Shown in pieces: positions 26,514 through 35,595 of a DNA stretch of 64,000 nt. A program made the translations under genes and the position numbers. Every line of letters begins with the position of its first letter. The first letter of the stretch is position 1. Location: the NCBI GenBank assembly GCA_012960475.1, contig DUBE01000063.1, positions 1 to 64,000 on the forward strand, written 5' to 3'. Under the pieces are notes generated by a model that was not told where the DNA came from, made no database searches, and was given only the letters and a program-made list of their open reading frames with translations. Source of the DNA: Planctomycetota bacterium. Its GTDB lineage: Bacteria > Planctomycetota > UBA1135 > GCA-002686595.

Positions 26514-26905
26514 CGCAGGAGCCACCAGGCAAGGGCGGCGGCCGCCAGGCTCGTCGGAATCGCCAGCAGGATCAGTTGCAGTTTGCGATCGCTGGGGGGC
26601 GGCTGATCGATCTCGACCCAGTTGAAGTAGCGCCGGGTTTTTCCCTCGATCTTGGTGCCGCAGTGGGGGCAGATTTCGTGTGGCTCGTCGTGCGGGATGA
26701 CCCCGTCGCAATTCATGCAGTAGTGGTTGCGGGTGCCGCCTCCCTCGCGTACGCCAGGGGCTTGGGAGCGATCTCGGTAGTATTCAATCGACTCCTGGTT
26801 TTTCTCCTTGCGCGTGCGAGACCAGTGCCCGGGCCCAATGTTGCCGAAGCTCTTGGGGTTGGGTTGACCTTTTGCCTTGGGAGGGTCTGTTTCTTCTTGC
26901 GCCAC
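26510..26905 (-). CDS. Small zinc-ribbon membrane protein
   Basis: GTG start 26905; 'NHYCMNCDGVIPHDEPHEICPHCGTKIEGKTRRYFNWVEI' plus C-terminal TM; 4-nt overlap with the E1-like gene. Confidence 0.6.
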   Translation of the reverse strand: MAQEETDPPKAKGQPNPKSFGNIGPGHWSRTRKEKNQESIEYYRDRSQAPGVREGGGTRNHYCMNCDGVIPHDEPHEICPHCGTKIEGKTRRYFNWVEIDQPPPSDRKLQLILLAIPTSLAAAALAWWLLR

Positions 26906-27118
26906 TTGCCCAGAGTAGGTCACGGGAAGCCCGCAGCAAAGACCGAGAGCGCCTGGAACACCTGGGAATTGCCTCCCGAGAGGCAAGCTCGGGGTCTTTG
27001 GGCCGATGAGAGGGGGGTGAACGTTGAAACCCGATCGCAGCAGGATCGCGACCTGATCCCTCGGCCTCCGGGCGGGGGTCCCCGAGTAGTGGGCCCGGGA
27101 CGGAAGGAGCGCGCCTAC

Positions 27119-27433
27119 ATGGAGGACATCGTAGCTCTCGGACGTCGGGGTGCCGCACTCAGCAACAGCTTGCGTCAATCCAGGGGGGAACTCGAAAGCG
27201 CACTGCTGATTGAACGCGGAACCCAGCGTTTCGCCGACCGCTTGGAAGAGCGCCTGGCTCGGACAGAAGCCCAGAAGGCCAGGGCTTTGGTGCTGGTGGG
27301 ATCTTTGCAGCAGGAAGTGACCCAGGTGTGCGGTCAATTGGAGTTGGCCCAGGGCCAACTGGCGCGGCTTACGGCGCCCAAGCCGGGGATCGCGCGACGG
27401 CTGTTCAAAGCGCTGGGGCGCGCGCAGGGCTGA
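27119..27433 (+). CDS. Small coiled-coil hypothetical protein
   Basis: 104 aa from ATG 27119 preceded by AAGGAGC; heptad-like SLRQSRGELESALLIERGTQRFADRLEERLARTEAQ. Confidence 0.5.
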   Translation: MEDIVALGRRGAALSNSLRQSRGELESALLIERGTQRFADRLEERLARTEAQKARALVLVGSLQQEVTQVCGQLELAQGQLARLTAPKPGIARRLFKALGRAQG

Positions 27434-27499
27434 GTCGGCTGCTGAGCCCGGCGGGAATCTTTGCCATGCGGCTTGACGGGAGGCTTTCAGAAGCCGAGG

Positions 27500-27527
27500 A
27501 TCCCGAGCGCTCCGCAAGGAGCGGGAT
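27500..27527. repeat. Hairpin ATCC(CGAG)CGCTCC-GCAA-GGAGCGGGAT upstream of the tRNA
   Basis: Direct inverted-repeat reading; GCAA tetraloop. Confidence 0.45.
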
Positions 27528-27543
27528 GCCCCTCGGGGCGTAT

Positions 27544-27621
27544 GGTGGGCATAGCTCAGTTGGTTAGAGCGCCGGATTGTGGTTCCGGAGGTCGGGGGTT
27601 CGAGACCCCTTGCCCACCCCA
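27544..27621 (+). tRNA. tRNA-His (anticodon GTG)
   Basis: GTGGGCATAGCTCAGTTGGTTAGAGCGCCGGATTGTGGTTCCGGAGGTCGGGGGTTCGAGACCCCTTGCCCAC; anticodon loop TTGTGGT; G-1 at 27544 opposite C73 at 27618 (His identity); CCA encoded at 27619-27621. Confidence 0.97.
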
Positions 27622-27679
27622 TCCCGCTGCCTGGGAGACGGGGCATGGTTGCCCCATGAGCGAGTCTTGTGCGCGTGGC

Positions 27680-28264
27680 TCAGCCCTGTTCGCTGAGGTA
27701 GTTTCGGAGCGCTGTGGGGTAGGCCTCAAGCTCCAGTTCAAAGACCCGCTGGGCCAGATCCTCGGGAGTGTCACCGGGTTCCACAGCGCACCATCGTTGC
27801 AGCAGAATCGGGCCCGTGTCGAACTCTTCCTCCACAAGATGCACGCTGCAGCCCGTGACATTGCAGCCCCTGGCAAGCACCGCCTTGTGCACGCGATCGC
27901 CATAGAACCCCTTGCCGCCAAAAGCGGGTAGAAGCGAGGGGTGAATGTTCAGGATTCGGCCGCGGTAGTCCTCCGCAATCGGAAGAAGACGCAGGAATCC
28001 AGCCAGGATCACGGTCCGCGCGCCGCTGGCCCGAATCGCATCCCAGGCGGCGACACCAAAAGCTTCGGTATCGAGCTCTCGTTGGCCGTCCAGGATGGTC
28101 AAGGGCAGGTTCGCAGTCCGAGCTCGATCGATGGCGCCCACTCCGCTTCGGTCGCAGAGTGCAAGAGAGATTTCCACGTCCAAGGAACCCTCGGCGGCCA
28201 GATGTGCAAAATTCTCCAGGTGCCTGCCACTGCCTGAAACCAGGACCGCGATTGGATGGGTCAT
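27680..28264 (-). CDS. purN: Phosphoribosylglycinamide formyltransferase
   Basis: 194 aa; 'IAVLVSGSGRHLENF...VILAGFLRLLPI...RGRILNIHPSLLPAFGGKGFYGDRVHKAVLARGCNVTGCSVHLVEEEFDTGPILLQR'. Confidence 0.93.
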   Translation of the reverse strand: MTHPIAVLVSGSGRHLENFAHLAAEGSLDVEISLALCDRSGVGAIDRARTANLPLTILDGQRELDTEAFGVAAWDAIRASGARTVILAGFLRLLPIAEDYRGRILNIHPSLLPAFGGKGFYGDRVHKAVLARGCNVTGCSVHLVEEEFDTGPILLQRWCAVEPGDTPEDLAQRVFELELEAYPTALRNYLSEQG

Positions 28265-28935
28265 GGGGCTTGGGGGGCGGGAGCTGCGGCGAGGGTCCGG
28301 ATGACCGCATCCCAAGGTAGGGACTTGTCCTCGGGGGCCAAGGCCAGAGCTACCGCGGGCAGACCCACATGGGCAGCGGCGGCGAGGGGGGTGGAGATGC
28401 GCGGTAGCAGAACTTGCCAGGGGCCGTCGCCGGGATCGGTACTGGTGTCGGCGGCGATGGCCGGGGTGCTCTTGATGAGCGCCTGGAGTTCGCCAGTCAG
28501 GTCAGGGTCCAGCATTCGCGTGCGATCCGGGAAGAGGGTTCCACGGGGGGAGGGACCCAGACCGATCAGGGGCGATTGTTGGGTCAGATCGACCACATCG
28601 GTCAGGTGCAAGCGGCTGAGTGGCGCGGACTCCTGGTCTGATGGTTGGGCCAGGATCAAGAGCGCCCTGGCTCCAGCAGCCTGGCACAGCCAGACCGGAA
28701 AGGCACTGGGCCAACCGCGGCCCAGATCTTTGGGGGCTTGGACCCACCAGGTCCTGGTCAAGGGATCTTCATGCGCGCTTGTGTCACGCCAGGGCTCAGG
28801 CCAGCCTGAGGTGTCGAGGGGCTCGCTCCCCTGGCCCTCTGCCAATTGCGCCAGATCCAACACAAGCACATTGCAAGTTGCGCCTGGAAGGCAGATTGCG
28901 AGTGCTTGCTCCAATTGATCCGCGTTTGCAAGCAT
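28261..28935 (-). CDS. Divergent purine nucleoside phosphorylase-like protein (possible pseudoenzyme)
   Basis: 224 aa; 'LHLTDVVDLTQQSPLIGLGPSPRGTLFPDRTRMLDPDLTGELQAL' resembles the PNP segment 'LTDHINLTGxNPLIGPN..G.RFPDMTxAYDPEL'; the TNAAGGL and GPxYETPAE motifs are not conserved. Overlaps purN by 4 nt. Confidence 0.45.
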   Translation of the reverse strand: MLANADQLEQALAICLPGATCNVLVLDLAQLAEGQGSEPLDTSGWPEPWRDTSAHEDPLTRTWWVQAPKDLGRGWPSAFPVWLCQAAGARALLILAQPSDQESAPLSRLHLTDVVDLTQQSPLIGLGPSPRGTLFPDRTRMLDPDLTGELQALIKSTPAIAADTSTDPGDGPWQVLLPRISTPLAAAAHVGLPAVALALAPEDKSLPWDAVIRTLAAAPAPQAP

Positions 28936-31863
28936 CTAGGAATCTGCGGGCAGGGTCTCAAGCAGCAGCAGGAAGAGGCTGCTGGGAAACTCGTTGGCGA
29001 GTCGCTCCAGGTGGGTCTGGGCGGTGAGGGGCTGGCCACTGGAGAGAGCGCGCAGGCCCAGGGCCAAGGTCTTGGCGGCGTCCTCTTCAAGGGTCAGCTT
29101 GGCGGCCTCCTCAGGGGGCAGGTCAGCAGCGCGGCTTAGCTGGGCTTGCCCGAACGGCTTGATCAACTCAGCCATGCGTCGTTCGGTCACCACTTCTCGT
29201 TCCAATAGTTCTCGGGCAACAGCCAGACATTCCAGCACCGCCGCCAAGCGCAGAAAGGCATCTATGTCGGTTTTCTCGGTCGTGTTGAGGGATCGTTCTA
29301 GGCGACGGTCGAAGAGGTGTTGCATGCCCCGGGCGCTGGCTAGGAAGGGCGCCCAGCCCAAGTGGCTCAGGGTGCCGTCCACGAGCACCTGTGGTCCGTT
29401 GGCATCGCAGGCCACCACCTCGTAGGATTCTTGGCCATCGCGCAGATCCAGCACGGTCTGGCGTCGCCAGCCGGGTGAATTGAAGCTCGCGCTCAACATG
29501 GCAAGGGACCGTTGACCCGCTTGAACGTCCGCTCGCAGGGCGGCAAGCGGCTGGAGCAGATCGAGGGTCTTGACCGACGCCAGCAGGATGCCCAGATTCT
29601 CGTCGACTTGGGACAGCTTGCCCGCTTGCAGGTCCGCCAAGAGGCCAGCGGTATCAGATCCTGTGCCGGCAAAGGCCTGCATCACACGGGACTCATCGGA
29701 GGTCGCCCGTTGTGTATTGTGCGCTGCCTTGATGGCGTCGAGTCCTTGCAGGGTGCGCTTCGCCAGCATTGAACGCTGGCGCAGGAGAGTCAGGCGCGGG
29801 TCTTCGGTAGGGTCTTCCGCGGGCAGTCCAAGCTGGTCAATGAAATTTTGGAGCAACTCGGGCAGGGCTTCGAAATTCCCCTGCTTCTGGAGGTTGGCTG
29901 ACTGCAGGATGGCTGCCTCGGCTCGGGCCAGTGCCCCATCCAGGAGGTCTGAGAGGATCGCCTGCCTGCCCTGCCGGAAACCAATGTCCTGGGTGAAGTC
30001 GAACTGGCCGGGGACTTCTTCCATGCGCGTCAGGATCGGCGCCAATTGAGGCTCGGAAGGGTCGAAGCTGGCGGCGGCGCGCAGTTTCTTCAAGAGCGCC
30101 TCGCGCAGGGCAACGAGTTGTTCGTCCGCAGCGTGATCCTCGCCCCTGCGGATTTCTAGGGCGTCTGCAGTCTCAAGGGCGTTTTGCGCTGTAGAACTGC
30201 CTGCCCATTCCAGGGCCAGGTCGCGCAGGGCTGCTACGCGCTGGTCGTCGGTCAGGGTTTGTGCTTCAAGAGCCAGCAAGGCCCGCTGGGCCTGTGCCTC
30301 AAAGGCCTGCTCGGCTGCGTCGTCATCGAGAGGTGCCTGAATTGGGTCCTGGGAAGTTGTGTCCGGGGCGACTCCGGATTGGTTGTCTCCGGGGTTGCCC
30401 TGGCCATTGGATCCGCCTCCGGTGGAGTCTTGTCTGGAGATCGCCGAATTGGGGTCCTCAGGATCGTTGACTTGGGTTTGCCCTTTCAAATTGGCGAAGT
30501 ACCAGGCCAGAAACGCGGCGATCACAACAGTCAGAACGATCAGCGGGCCACGACTGGCCCGGCTGCCTCGTTTGATCCCCTCCAGGTTGCTGCTGGCTCG
30601 GCCGTGTTGGATGTTTTCGATCTCGGTCACCACGACTCCGGCAGAGGCTGGGCGGGCGTCAGGGTCCTTGGCCAACATGCGGTGCACTAAAGACGCCACC
30701 GGGGCGGGCAACCCGGGCACCCGCGAAGCGAGGCTTTCTGGTTCGTCTCGCAGTACGCTTCGCAGTACATCCGCAGTTCTTTCCGCTTCGAAAGGAGTGT
30801 GTCCGCTGAGCAGGCGATAAGCAGTCGCGCCCAGTGAGTAGAGATCCGAGGCAGGAGAGGCTGGGTCTCCGCGGACCACTTCCGGTGCCAGGAACTGGGG
30901 GGTGCCCACAAGAGTGCGTTGTCCGTCCTGGGTGCCATCGACCTCCACCGCCTCGATCGACGTGGCCAGACCCAGGTCTGCCAGGCGCGTGCGCCCATCG
31001 GATCCGCGCATCAGGTTGGCGGGTTTGATGTCCCGGTGCAGCAGTCCCTGGGATTGTGCATAGGAAAGCCCCCGCGCTGCATCGGAGATGACCTCAAGGG
31101 TCTTGCGCCAGGGCAGGGGGCCGTTCAGGACCAGCTCGATCTCAAGGCAACCCTGGTCCATGAACTCCATGGACAGGTAGTGAAAACCATTGGCTGCACC
31201 CACGTCGTAGATGTGCACAACATTGGGGTGGTTGAGGGCTGCCGCCGCGCGGGCCTCCCCCTGGAAGCGGGCGACAAAGTCTGCGTCCTGGGCGCGTTTG
31301 GGGGAGAGCACTTTGAGTGCTACCTCACGGGCCAGGCTCTCCTGGCGCGCAAGCCACACCGTGCCGCTGGCGCCTCTTCCCAGATACCGGCGGATGGTGT
31401 AGCCCGGGATCGTGGGCGGGCTCTGGCGGGAGGAGAGTTGGGGACCCTTGGGAGCGTCCGCTTCCTGGTCGGGGCTGACCTCTGCTGGACTTTCTGTTGG
31501 TATCGGGGCCACAGGCGCAGGCTGGCTGGTTTCCTGCTGAGCTGTCTGGTTTGCTTGAGATTCCGCGGTTGGGTCTATCACCAGAAGTCGCCGGGATCCC
31601 AGCACGATCACATCTCCTGCGGAGAGCCGCGAAGCGGAAGCGGGCTGACCATTGACGCTTGTTCCGAAGCGCGAGCCCAGGTCCTTGATTGCCCAGCTGC
31701 CGCCTTTGAGTCGCCCAATGGCGCAGTGCAGGCCGTCGATGCCTGCGCCTTCGATCACATAGTCCGCGCGTTCGGGGTCCGAGCCGATCAGCAAGCGACC
31801 TTGGCGCGGGAGTTCGGTGGAGGCTCCGCCGCCCTCGGGTTTGAGGATCAGACGCGTGTTCAT
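28936..31863 (-). CDS. FHA-domain serine/threonine protein kinase, large C-terminal helical region
   Basis: 975 aa; FHA 'LLIGSDPERADYVIEGAGIDGLHCAIGRLKGGSWAIKDLGSRFGTSVNGQ'; kinase 'YTIRRYLGRGASGTVWLARQ...VALKVL...LLHRDIKPANLM...LADLGLAT...GTPQFLAPEVV'; TM 'GPLIVLTVVIAAFLAWYFA'. Confidence 0.93.
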   Translation of the reverse strand: MNTRLILKPEGGGASTELPRQGRLLIGSDPERADYVIEGAGIDGLHCAIGRLKGGSWAIKDLGSRFGTSVNGQPASASRLSAGDVIVLGSRRLLVIDPTAESQANQTAQQETSQPAPVAPIPTESPAEVSPDQEADAPKGPQLSSRQSPPTIPGYTIRRYLGRGASGTVWLARQESLAREVALKVLSPKRAQDADFVARFQGEARAAAALNHPNVVHIYDVGAANGFHYLSMEFMDQGCLEIELVLNGPLPWRKTLEVISDAARGLSYAQSQGLLHRDIKPANLMRGSDGRTRLADLGLATSIEAVEVDGTQDGQRTLVGTPQFLAPEVVRGDPASPASDLYSLGATAYRLLSGHTPFEAERTADVLRSVLRDEPESLASRVPGLPAPVASLVHRMLAKDPDARPASAGVVVTEIENIQHGRASSNLEGIKRGSRASRGPLIVLTVVIAAFLAWYFANLKGQTQVNDPEDPNSAISRQDSTGGGSNGQGNPGDNQSGVAPDTTSQDPIQAPLDDDAAEQAFEAQAQRALLALEAQTLTDDQRVAALRDLALEWAGSSTAQNALETADALEIRRGEDHAADEQLVALREALLKKLRAAASFDPSEPQLAPILTRMEEVPGQFDFTQDIGFRQGRQAILSDLLDGALARAEAAILQSANLQKQGNFEALPELLQNFIDQLGLPAEDPTEDPRLTLLRQRSMLAKRTLQGLDAIKAAHNTQRATSDESRVMQAFAGTGSDTAGLLADLQAGKLSQVDENLGILLASVKTLDLLQPLAALRADVQAGQRSLAMLSASFNSPGWRRQTVLDLRDGQESYEVVACDANGPQVLVDGTLSHLGWAPFLASARGMQHLFDRRLERSLNTTEKTDIDAFLRLAAVLECLAVARELLEREVVTERRMAELIKPFGQAQLSRAADLPPEEAAKLTLEEDAAKTLALGLRALSSGQPLTAQTHLERLANEFPSSLFLLLLETLPADS

Positions 31864-32597
31864 GCGGCGCCCTCCTGGCTGTTGCGGGAAGTGCTCTTCG
31901 GGTTGACTCCCTCAAAGAACGCACTGCCTACGCGTACCAGACTCGACCCCGCTTGCACGGCGAGTTCAAGGTCCGCGCTCATGCCCATGGAGAGGCGGCA
32001 GAGGCCCCCGTCAAAAGCCTCGGGATGGGCTGCTTGCAGCGTTTGGGCGAGAGTTTCGCCCTTGCTGAAGACCTCCTTGGTTCGGGCGGAATCCCGGGGT
32101 CCCATCACCATGATTCCCATCAGGGCAAAACAACCGGCCTTGGCCACGTCAGTCAGGGCCGCGTTGATTTCTTCGGGATCGAGACCGCTCTTTTCCTTTT
32201 CCCCGCTCAAGTGCACTTCGAGGTAGATGGCGGGCTGCAGTTTTTCGTCTCGGGCAATGCGGGCCAGGGATTCGATCAAGCGCAGGCTGTCCACCGAGTG
32301 AATCACGCGGGCAATCTTGAGCACCCGTCGGGCCTTGTTGCGTTGCAGGTGCCCAATGAAGTGCCAGCGCACTTCGACTCCCTCGGCAGCCAGGTGGGAG
32401 GCCTTTTCTTCAAGACCGGATACCCGGTTTTCCGCCAGCTCCAGCTCGCCCGCCCGAGCCAGTTCGAGGGTCAGGCGGGGGTCGGCGGACTTGGTGACTG
32501 GCAGTAGCTGCACTGATCCCAGGGGCCGGGAGGAGGCCCTCTCGGCGTCATGTAGGCGCTCCTTCAAGCGCTTGAGATTCTCGTGCAGGGCTCCCAT
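31860..32597 (-). CDS. YggS/PLPBP-family pyridoxal-phosphate homeostasis protein
   Basis: 245 aa; 'VQLLPVTKSADPRLTLELARAGELELAENRV', 'WHFIGHLQRNKARRVLKIARVIHSVDSLRL', 'LCRLSMGMSADLELAVQAGSSLVRVGSAFF'. Confidence 0.9.
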   Translation of the reverse strand: MGALHENLKRLKERLHDAERASSRPLGSVQLLPVTKSADPRLTLELARAGELELAENRVSGLEEKASHLAAEGVEVRWHFIGHLQRNKARRVLKIARVIHSVDSLRLIESLARIARDEKLQPAIYLEVHLSGEKEKSGLDPEEINAALTDVAKAGCFALMGIMVMGPRDSARTKEVFSKGETLAQTLQAAHPEAFDGGLCRLSMGMSADLELAVQAGSSLVRVGSAFFEGVNPKSTSRNSQEGAA

Positions 32598-32717
32598 GGG
32601 TCACTAGGCAGGGAGGATAGTAACCAGCAAGCCCGTGGAAACGCCCTCCTGTCCTAGTTCGCTGGGAATCGGAGTGGAATATTGGGTCCGGGATGGACCC
32701 CGTCGCCGGTTTGGAAC

Positions 32718-34277
32718 TCAGCCGGGGTTGGTGGAACCCAAGCCAATCTGGGGGCCGTCCGCCGGGGTTCCCAGCCGTTGCCGCCCTTCGCTGTGGGGCC
32801 CCCTTGCCAGAGCGCTGGGCTCCAGGGTCAGGCGCAGGCGCCTTAGGGTTGCACCCCTCAAGCGGTGGCGGTCACTGGGGCGCACGCCTGCGACCCAGAT
32901 GATCTCCTCCCCGGCCAGAACCAGGGGGATCTGGCTGCGTTGTTCTCGCGCGATGCCCGCATCGGCCAGGAAGCGGGACAGCTTGCGCTGGCCTGGGGCT
33001 CCCAGGGCGTGAAATTTATCTCCGGCCTGGGGCAGGCGGATGGTCAGGACCTCGGGCAGGAACCTTGAGTCCAGCTCCACCTGGTCTTCATCCACGGGGT
33101 GACCCTGGTCGCCAGGCGTGTCCACCCAGCAGGTGGTGATCTGGCGCCCGTCGGGCAGGTTGGTGATGCCGTCGAACACCAGGGGAATCGTCTCGCGCCA
33201 GACAGCTTCATTGGCGCCAGGTTCCGCGCCCGCATCCAGGGCCGGCTGCAGGAGAACCAGATCCTTCCGACCAAGCTCCAGGGTCCAGCCCCCGGGCAGG
33301 GTGTGCTTGCCAGGGAGATCGCTGCTCAGGTCCTTGGTAATCGCGTCCAGAAGCGTCCGGGGGGGTGCGCCTCCGCTGCCTTCCTGGATCAGGCGCCAGA
33401 GGGTGCGCCGCTGGAGGGGTGTCGGCAGGCTGCTGATGCGTGTGCGCTCGATTCTGCAGGGGCCGGACGGATTGGTTGGATCACCCGGCCCCAATCCTTC
33501 CCCCCGGGAACTCCAGGTGATGTTAGCTGTGCTGGTGGCGAACTCTCCTTCCAGGGACTCGACTGCTGAAGCAAAGGCCCGCAGGCCTTCCAGAGCCACT
33601 CCTTCGCTGGCCTCGTTCAGGGCTGGCAAGAGACCCTCCCGGATGCGGTTGCGGGTGAAGATCTGGTCTTGATTGCTGGCGTCCTCGCGCCACTCGATCT
33701 GGGCTTGGAGCAGGATCTGGCGCACTTCCTCTCTGCGCAGGGGGAGCAGGGGCCTGATCACCGTCAGGTCCTGGCCCTTGGGACCTGAAATCCGGTAGCG
33801 GCGCTTGAGTCCTGGCATGCCTGCCAGATCGCTGCCTCGTGTCCAGCGCTGGAGCAGGGTCTCCAGGGCATCATCTTCGTGGTGCCCCGTCAGCAGGAGG
33901 TTGATGCCGTTGTCCCGGGCTTCTTTGGCCAGGGCCTGGTAGCGGGCTTTGCGCGCTCGTTCCTCCAGGCCCTTGGGGTCCGGGTCGAGCTCCACCTGCA
34001 GGCAGGCAATGGGCACTTGCAGGCGGGCGGCGGTGCGCACACAGAAGGCCGCGTCCTCGCGGGAGGATTCGCCTCGCAGCCCGTGGTCCACATGAATCGC
34101 CAGCACACGGGGCCGTTCCTGGGCCCGGGCCAGCACATGGAGCAGAAAAATGCTGTCCGCACCCCCTGAGAGGGCAATCGCCACCGGTTCCGTGGGGCGC
34201 AGACCCGCCGCTCGAGCAAGACCGGCCCAGCGCTGGGGCCAGGGATCGGACGGCTGGGGCGGTAGGGGGCTGGACAT
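32718..34277 (-). CDS. tilS: tRNA(Ile)-lysidine synthase
   Basis: 519 aa from ATG 34277; PP-loop 'VAIALSGGADSIFLLHVL', 'HVDHGLRGESSREDAAFC', 'LLTGHHEDDALETLLQRWTRGS'. Confidence 0.93.
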   Translation of the reverse strand: MSSPLPPQPSDPWPQRWAGLARAAGLRPTEPVAIALSGGADSIFLLHVLARAQERPRVLAIHVDHGLRGESSREDAAFCVRTAARLQVPIACLQVELDPDPKGLEERARKARYQALAKEARDNGINLLLTGHHEDDALETLLQRWTRGSDLAGMPGLKRRYRISGPKGQDLTVIRPLLPLRREEVRQILLQAQIEWREDASNQDQIFTRNRIREGLLPALNEASEGVALEGLRAFASAVESLEGEFATSTANITWSSRGEGLGPGDPTNPSGPCRIERTRISSLPTPLQRRTLWRLIQEGSGGAPPRTLLDAITKDLSSDLPGKHTLPGGWTLELGRKDLVLLQPALDAGAEPGANEAVWRETIPLVFDGITNLPDGRQITTCWVDTPGDQGHPVDEDQVELDSRFLPEVLTIRLPQAGDKFHALGAPGQRKLSRFLADAGIAREQRSQIPLVLAGEEIIWVAGVRPSDRHRLRGATLRRLRLTLEPSALARGPHSEGRQRLGTPADGPQIGLGSTNPG

Positions 34278-34483
34278 GTGCTGAATGGAGGCAGGATCAA
34301 AAGACGCGCATTGATGCAATCGGCTGAGACCCGTATTCTCTCCCGCCGAATCGCCTCAAAAATCGGTGGCTTTCCGCACCCGGCTGCGTGGACGATTCTC
34401 CTGACCCTTCCTACCCGTCTCATGTTCCCCTGTTCCGGTAATTTCGGAGCCCAGGGCTGACCCACCCTCCTGCCCAAGAATCC

Positions 34484-35527
34484 ATGCGCATCGCGATCAA
34501 TGGCTTCGGCCGCATCGGCCGAAATGTCTTCCGCATCATCCAGAACACCCCTGGGTGCGAAGTCGTCTCCATCAATGACCTGACCCAACCCGAGGTCTTG
34601 GCTCACCTTCTGAAGTACGACTCGGTGCATGGTCGCTATCCTGGCAAGGTCAAAGCCGTCAAAGGAGGCATGCGCGTGGACGGAGTCAAGATTGAGGTGA
34701 CCGCCGAGCGCGATCCATCCAAGTTGCCCCACGCTTCCAATCGCATCGACTTCGTGGTAGAGGCGACCGGCGTGTTCACCACCCGCGAGGCTTGTTCCAT
34801 GCACCTGACCGCGGGTGCCAAGCGCGTCCTGCTGACGGTGCCCCCCAAGGACGCCATCGACGCCATGGTGGTCATGGGGGTCAACGAGAGCTCACTCAAG
34901 GCCTCCGACCGCATCATTTCCAATGCCTCCTGCACGACCAATTGCCTGGCGCCGATCGCCAAGGTGCTGGATGACAACTTCGGCATCCAGCACGGTCTGA
35001 TGACTACCGTGCATGCTTACACCAACGACCAGCGCATCTTGGACCTGCCCCACGGAGATTTGCGGCGCGCGAGGGCTGCGGCCCAGAACATCATTCCCAC
35101 CAGCACCGGCGCGGCCCGGGCCGTGGGCAAGGTTCTGCCCAAGTTGGCCGGCAAGCTGGATGGCATGGCCATGCGCGTGCCCGTGCCCGATGGATCCGTG
35201 GTGGATCTGGTGGCAGTGTTGAAGAAGAAGGTCACCGTTGAGCAGGTCAACGCTGCCTTTGCCAAGGCCGCGAAGACCAAGGCCATGAAGCCCGTCTTGG
35301 CCTATACGGAGGACCTGATCGTTTCCCAGGACATCGTGGGAGACTCCCATTCCTCGATCGTGGACGGCTCAGCCACCATGGTGATCGCCGACAAGACCGT
35401 CAAGGTGATTTCCTGGTATGACAACGAGTGGGGTTATTCCAGCCGTGTTGTGCAGTTGATGCGCTTCTCCCACAAGATGAAGCTCAAGGCTACCCGCAAG
35501 ACGGCGTCCCGCAAGAGGGCCCGATGA
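34484..35527 (+). CDS. gap: Glyceraldehyde-3-phosphate dehydrogenase, type I
   Basis: 347 aa; 'MRIAINGFGRIGRNVFRII', 'SNASCTTNCLAPIAKVLDD', 'RRARAAAQNIIPTSTGAARAVGKVLP', 'SWYDNEWGYSSRVV'. Confidence 0.98.
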   Translation: MRIAINGFGRIGRNVFRIIQNTPGCEVVSINDLTQPEVLAHLLKYDSVHGRYPGKVKAVKGGMRVDGVKIEVTAERDPSKLPHASNRIDFVVEATGVFTTREACSMHLTAGAKRVLLTVPPKDAIDAMVVMGVNESSLKASDRIISNASCTTNCLAPIAKVLDDNFGIQHGLMTTVHAYTNDQRILDLPHGDLRRARAAAQNIIPTSTGAARAVGKVLPKLAGKLDGMAMRVPVPDGSVVDLVAVLKKKVTVEQVNAAFAKAAKTKAMKPVLAYTEDLIVSQDIVGDSHSSIVDGSATMVIADKTVKVISWYDNEWGYSSRVVQLMRFSHKMKLKATRKTASRKRAR

Positions 35528-35595
35528 GTGCCATTGGGGACGGCCTGCAGCCTGTTCCCCGATATCCTGCTTTCTGAATCACACGCCGAGAGCCT

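Noticed and set aside
26432-27118. N-terminal part of the 333-aa plus ORF 26432..27433
   Set aside because: Antisense of the E1-like and zinc-ribbon genes; only the last 104 codons (ATG 27119 with SD) look like a gene.
30919-32226. 435-aa plus-strand ORF
   Set aside because: Antisense of the FHA-kinase and YggS-like genes.
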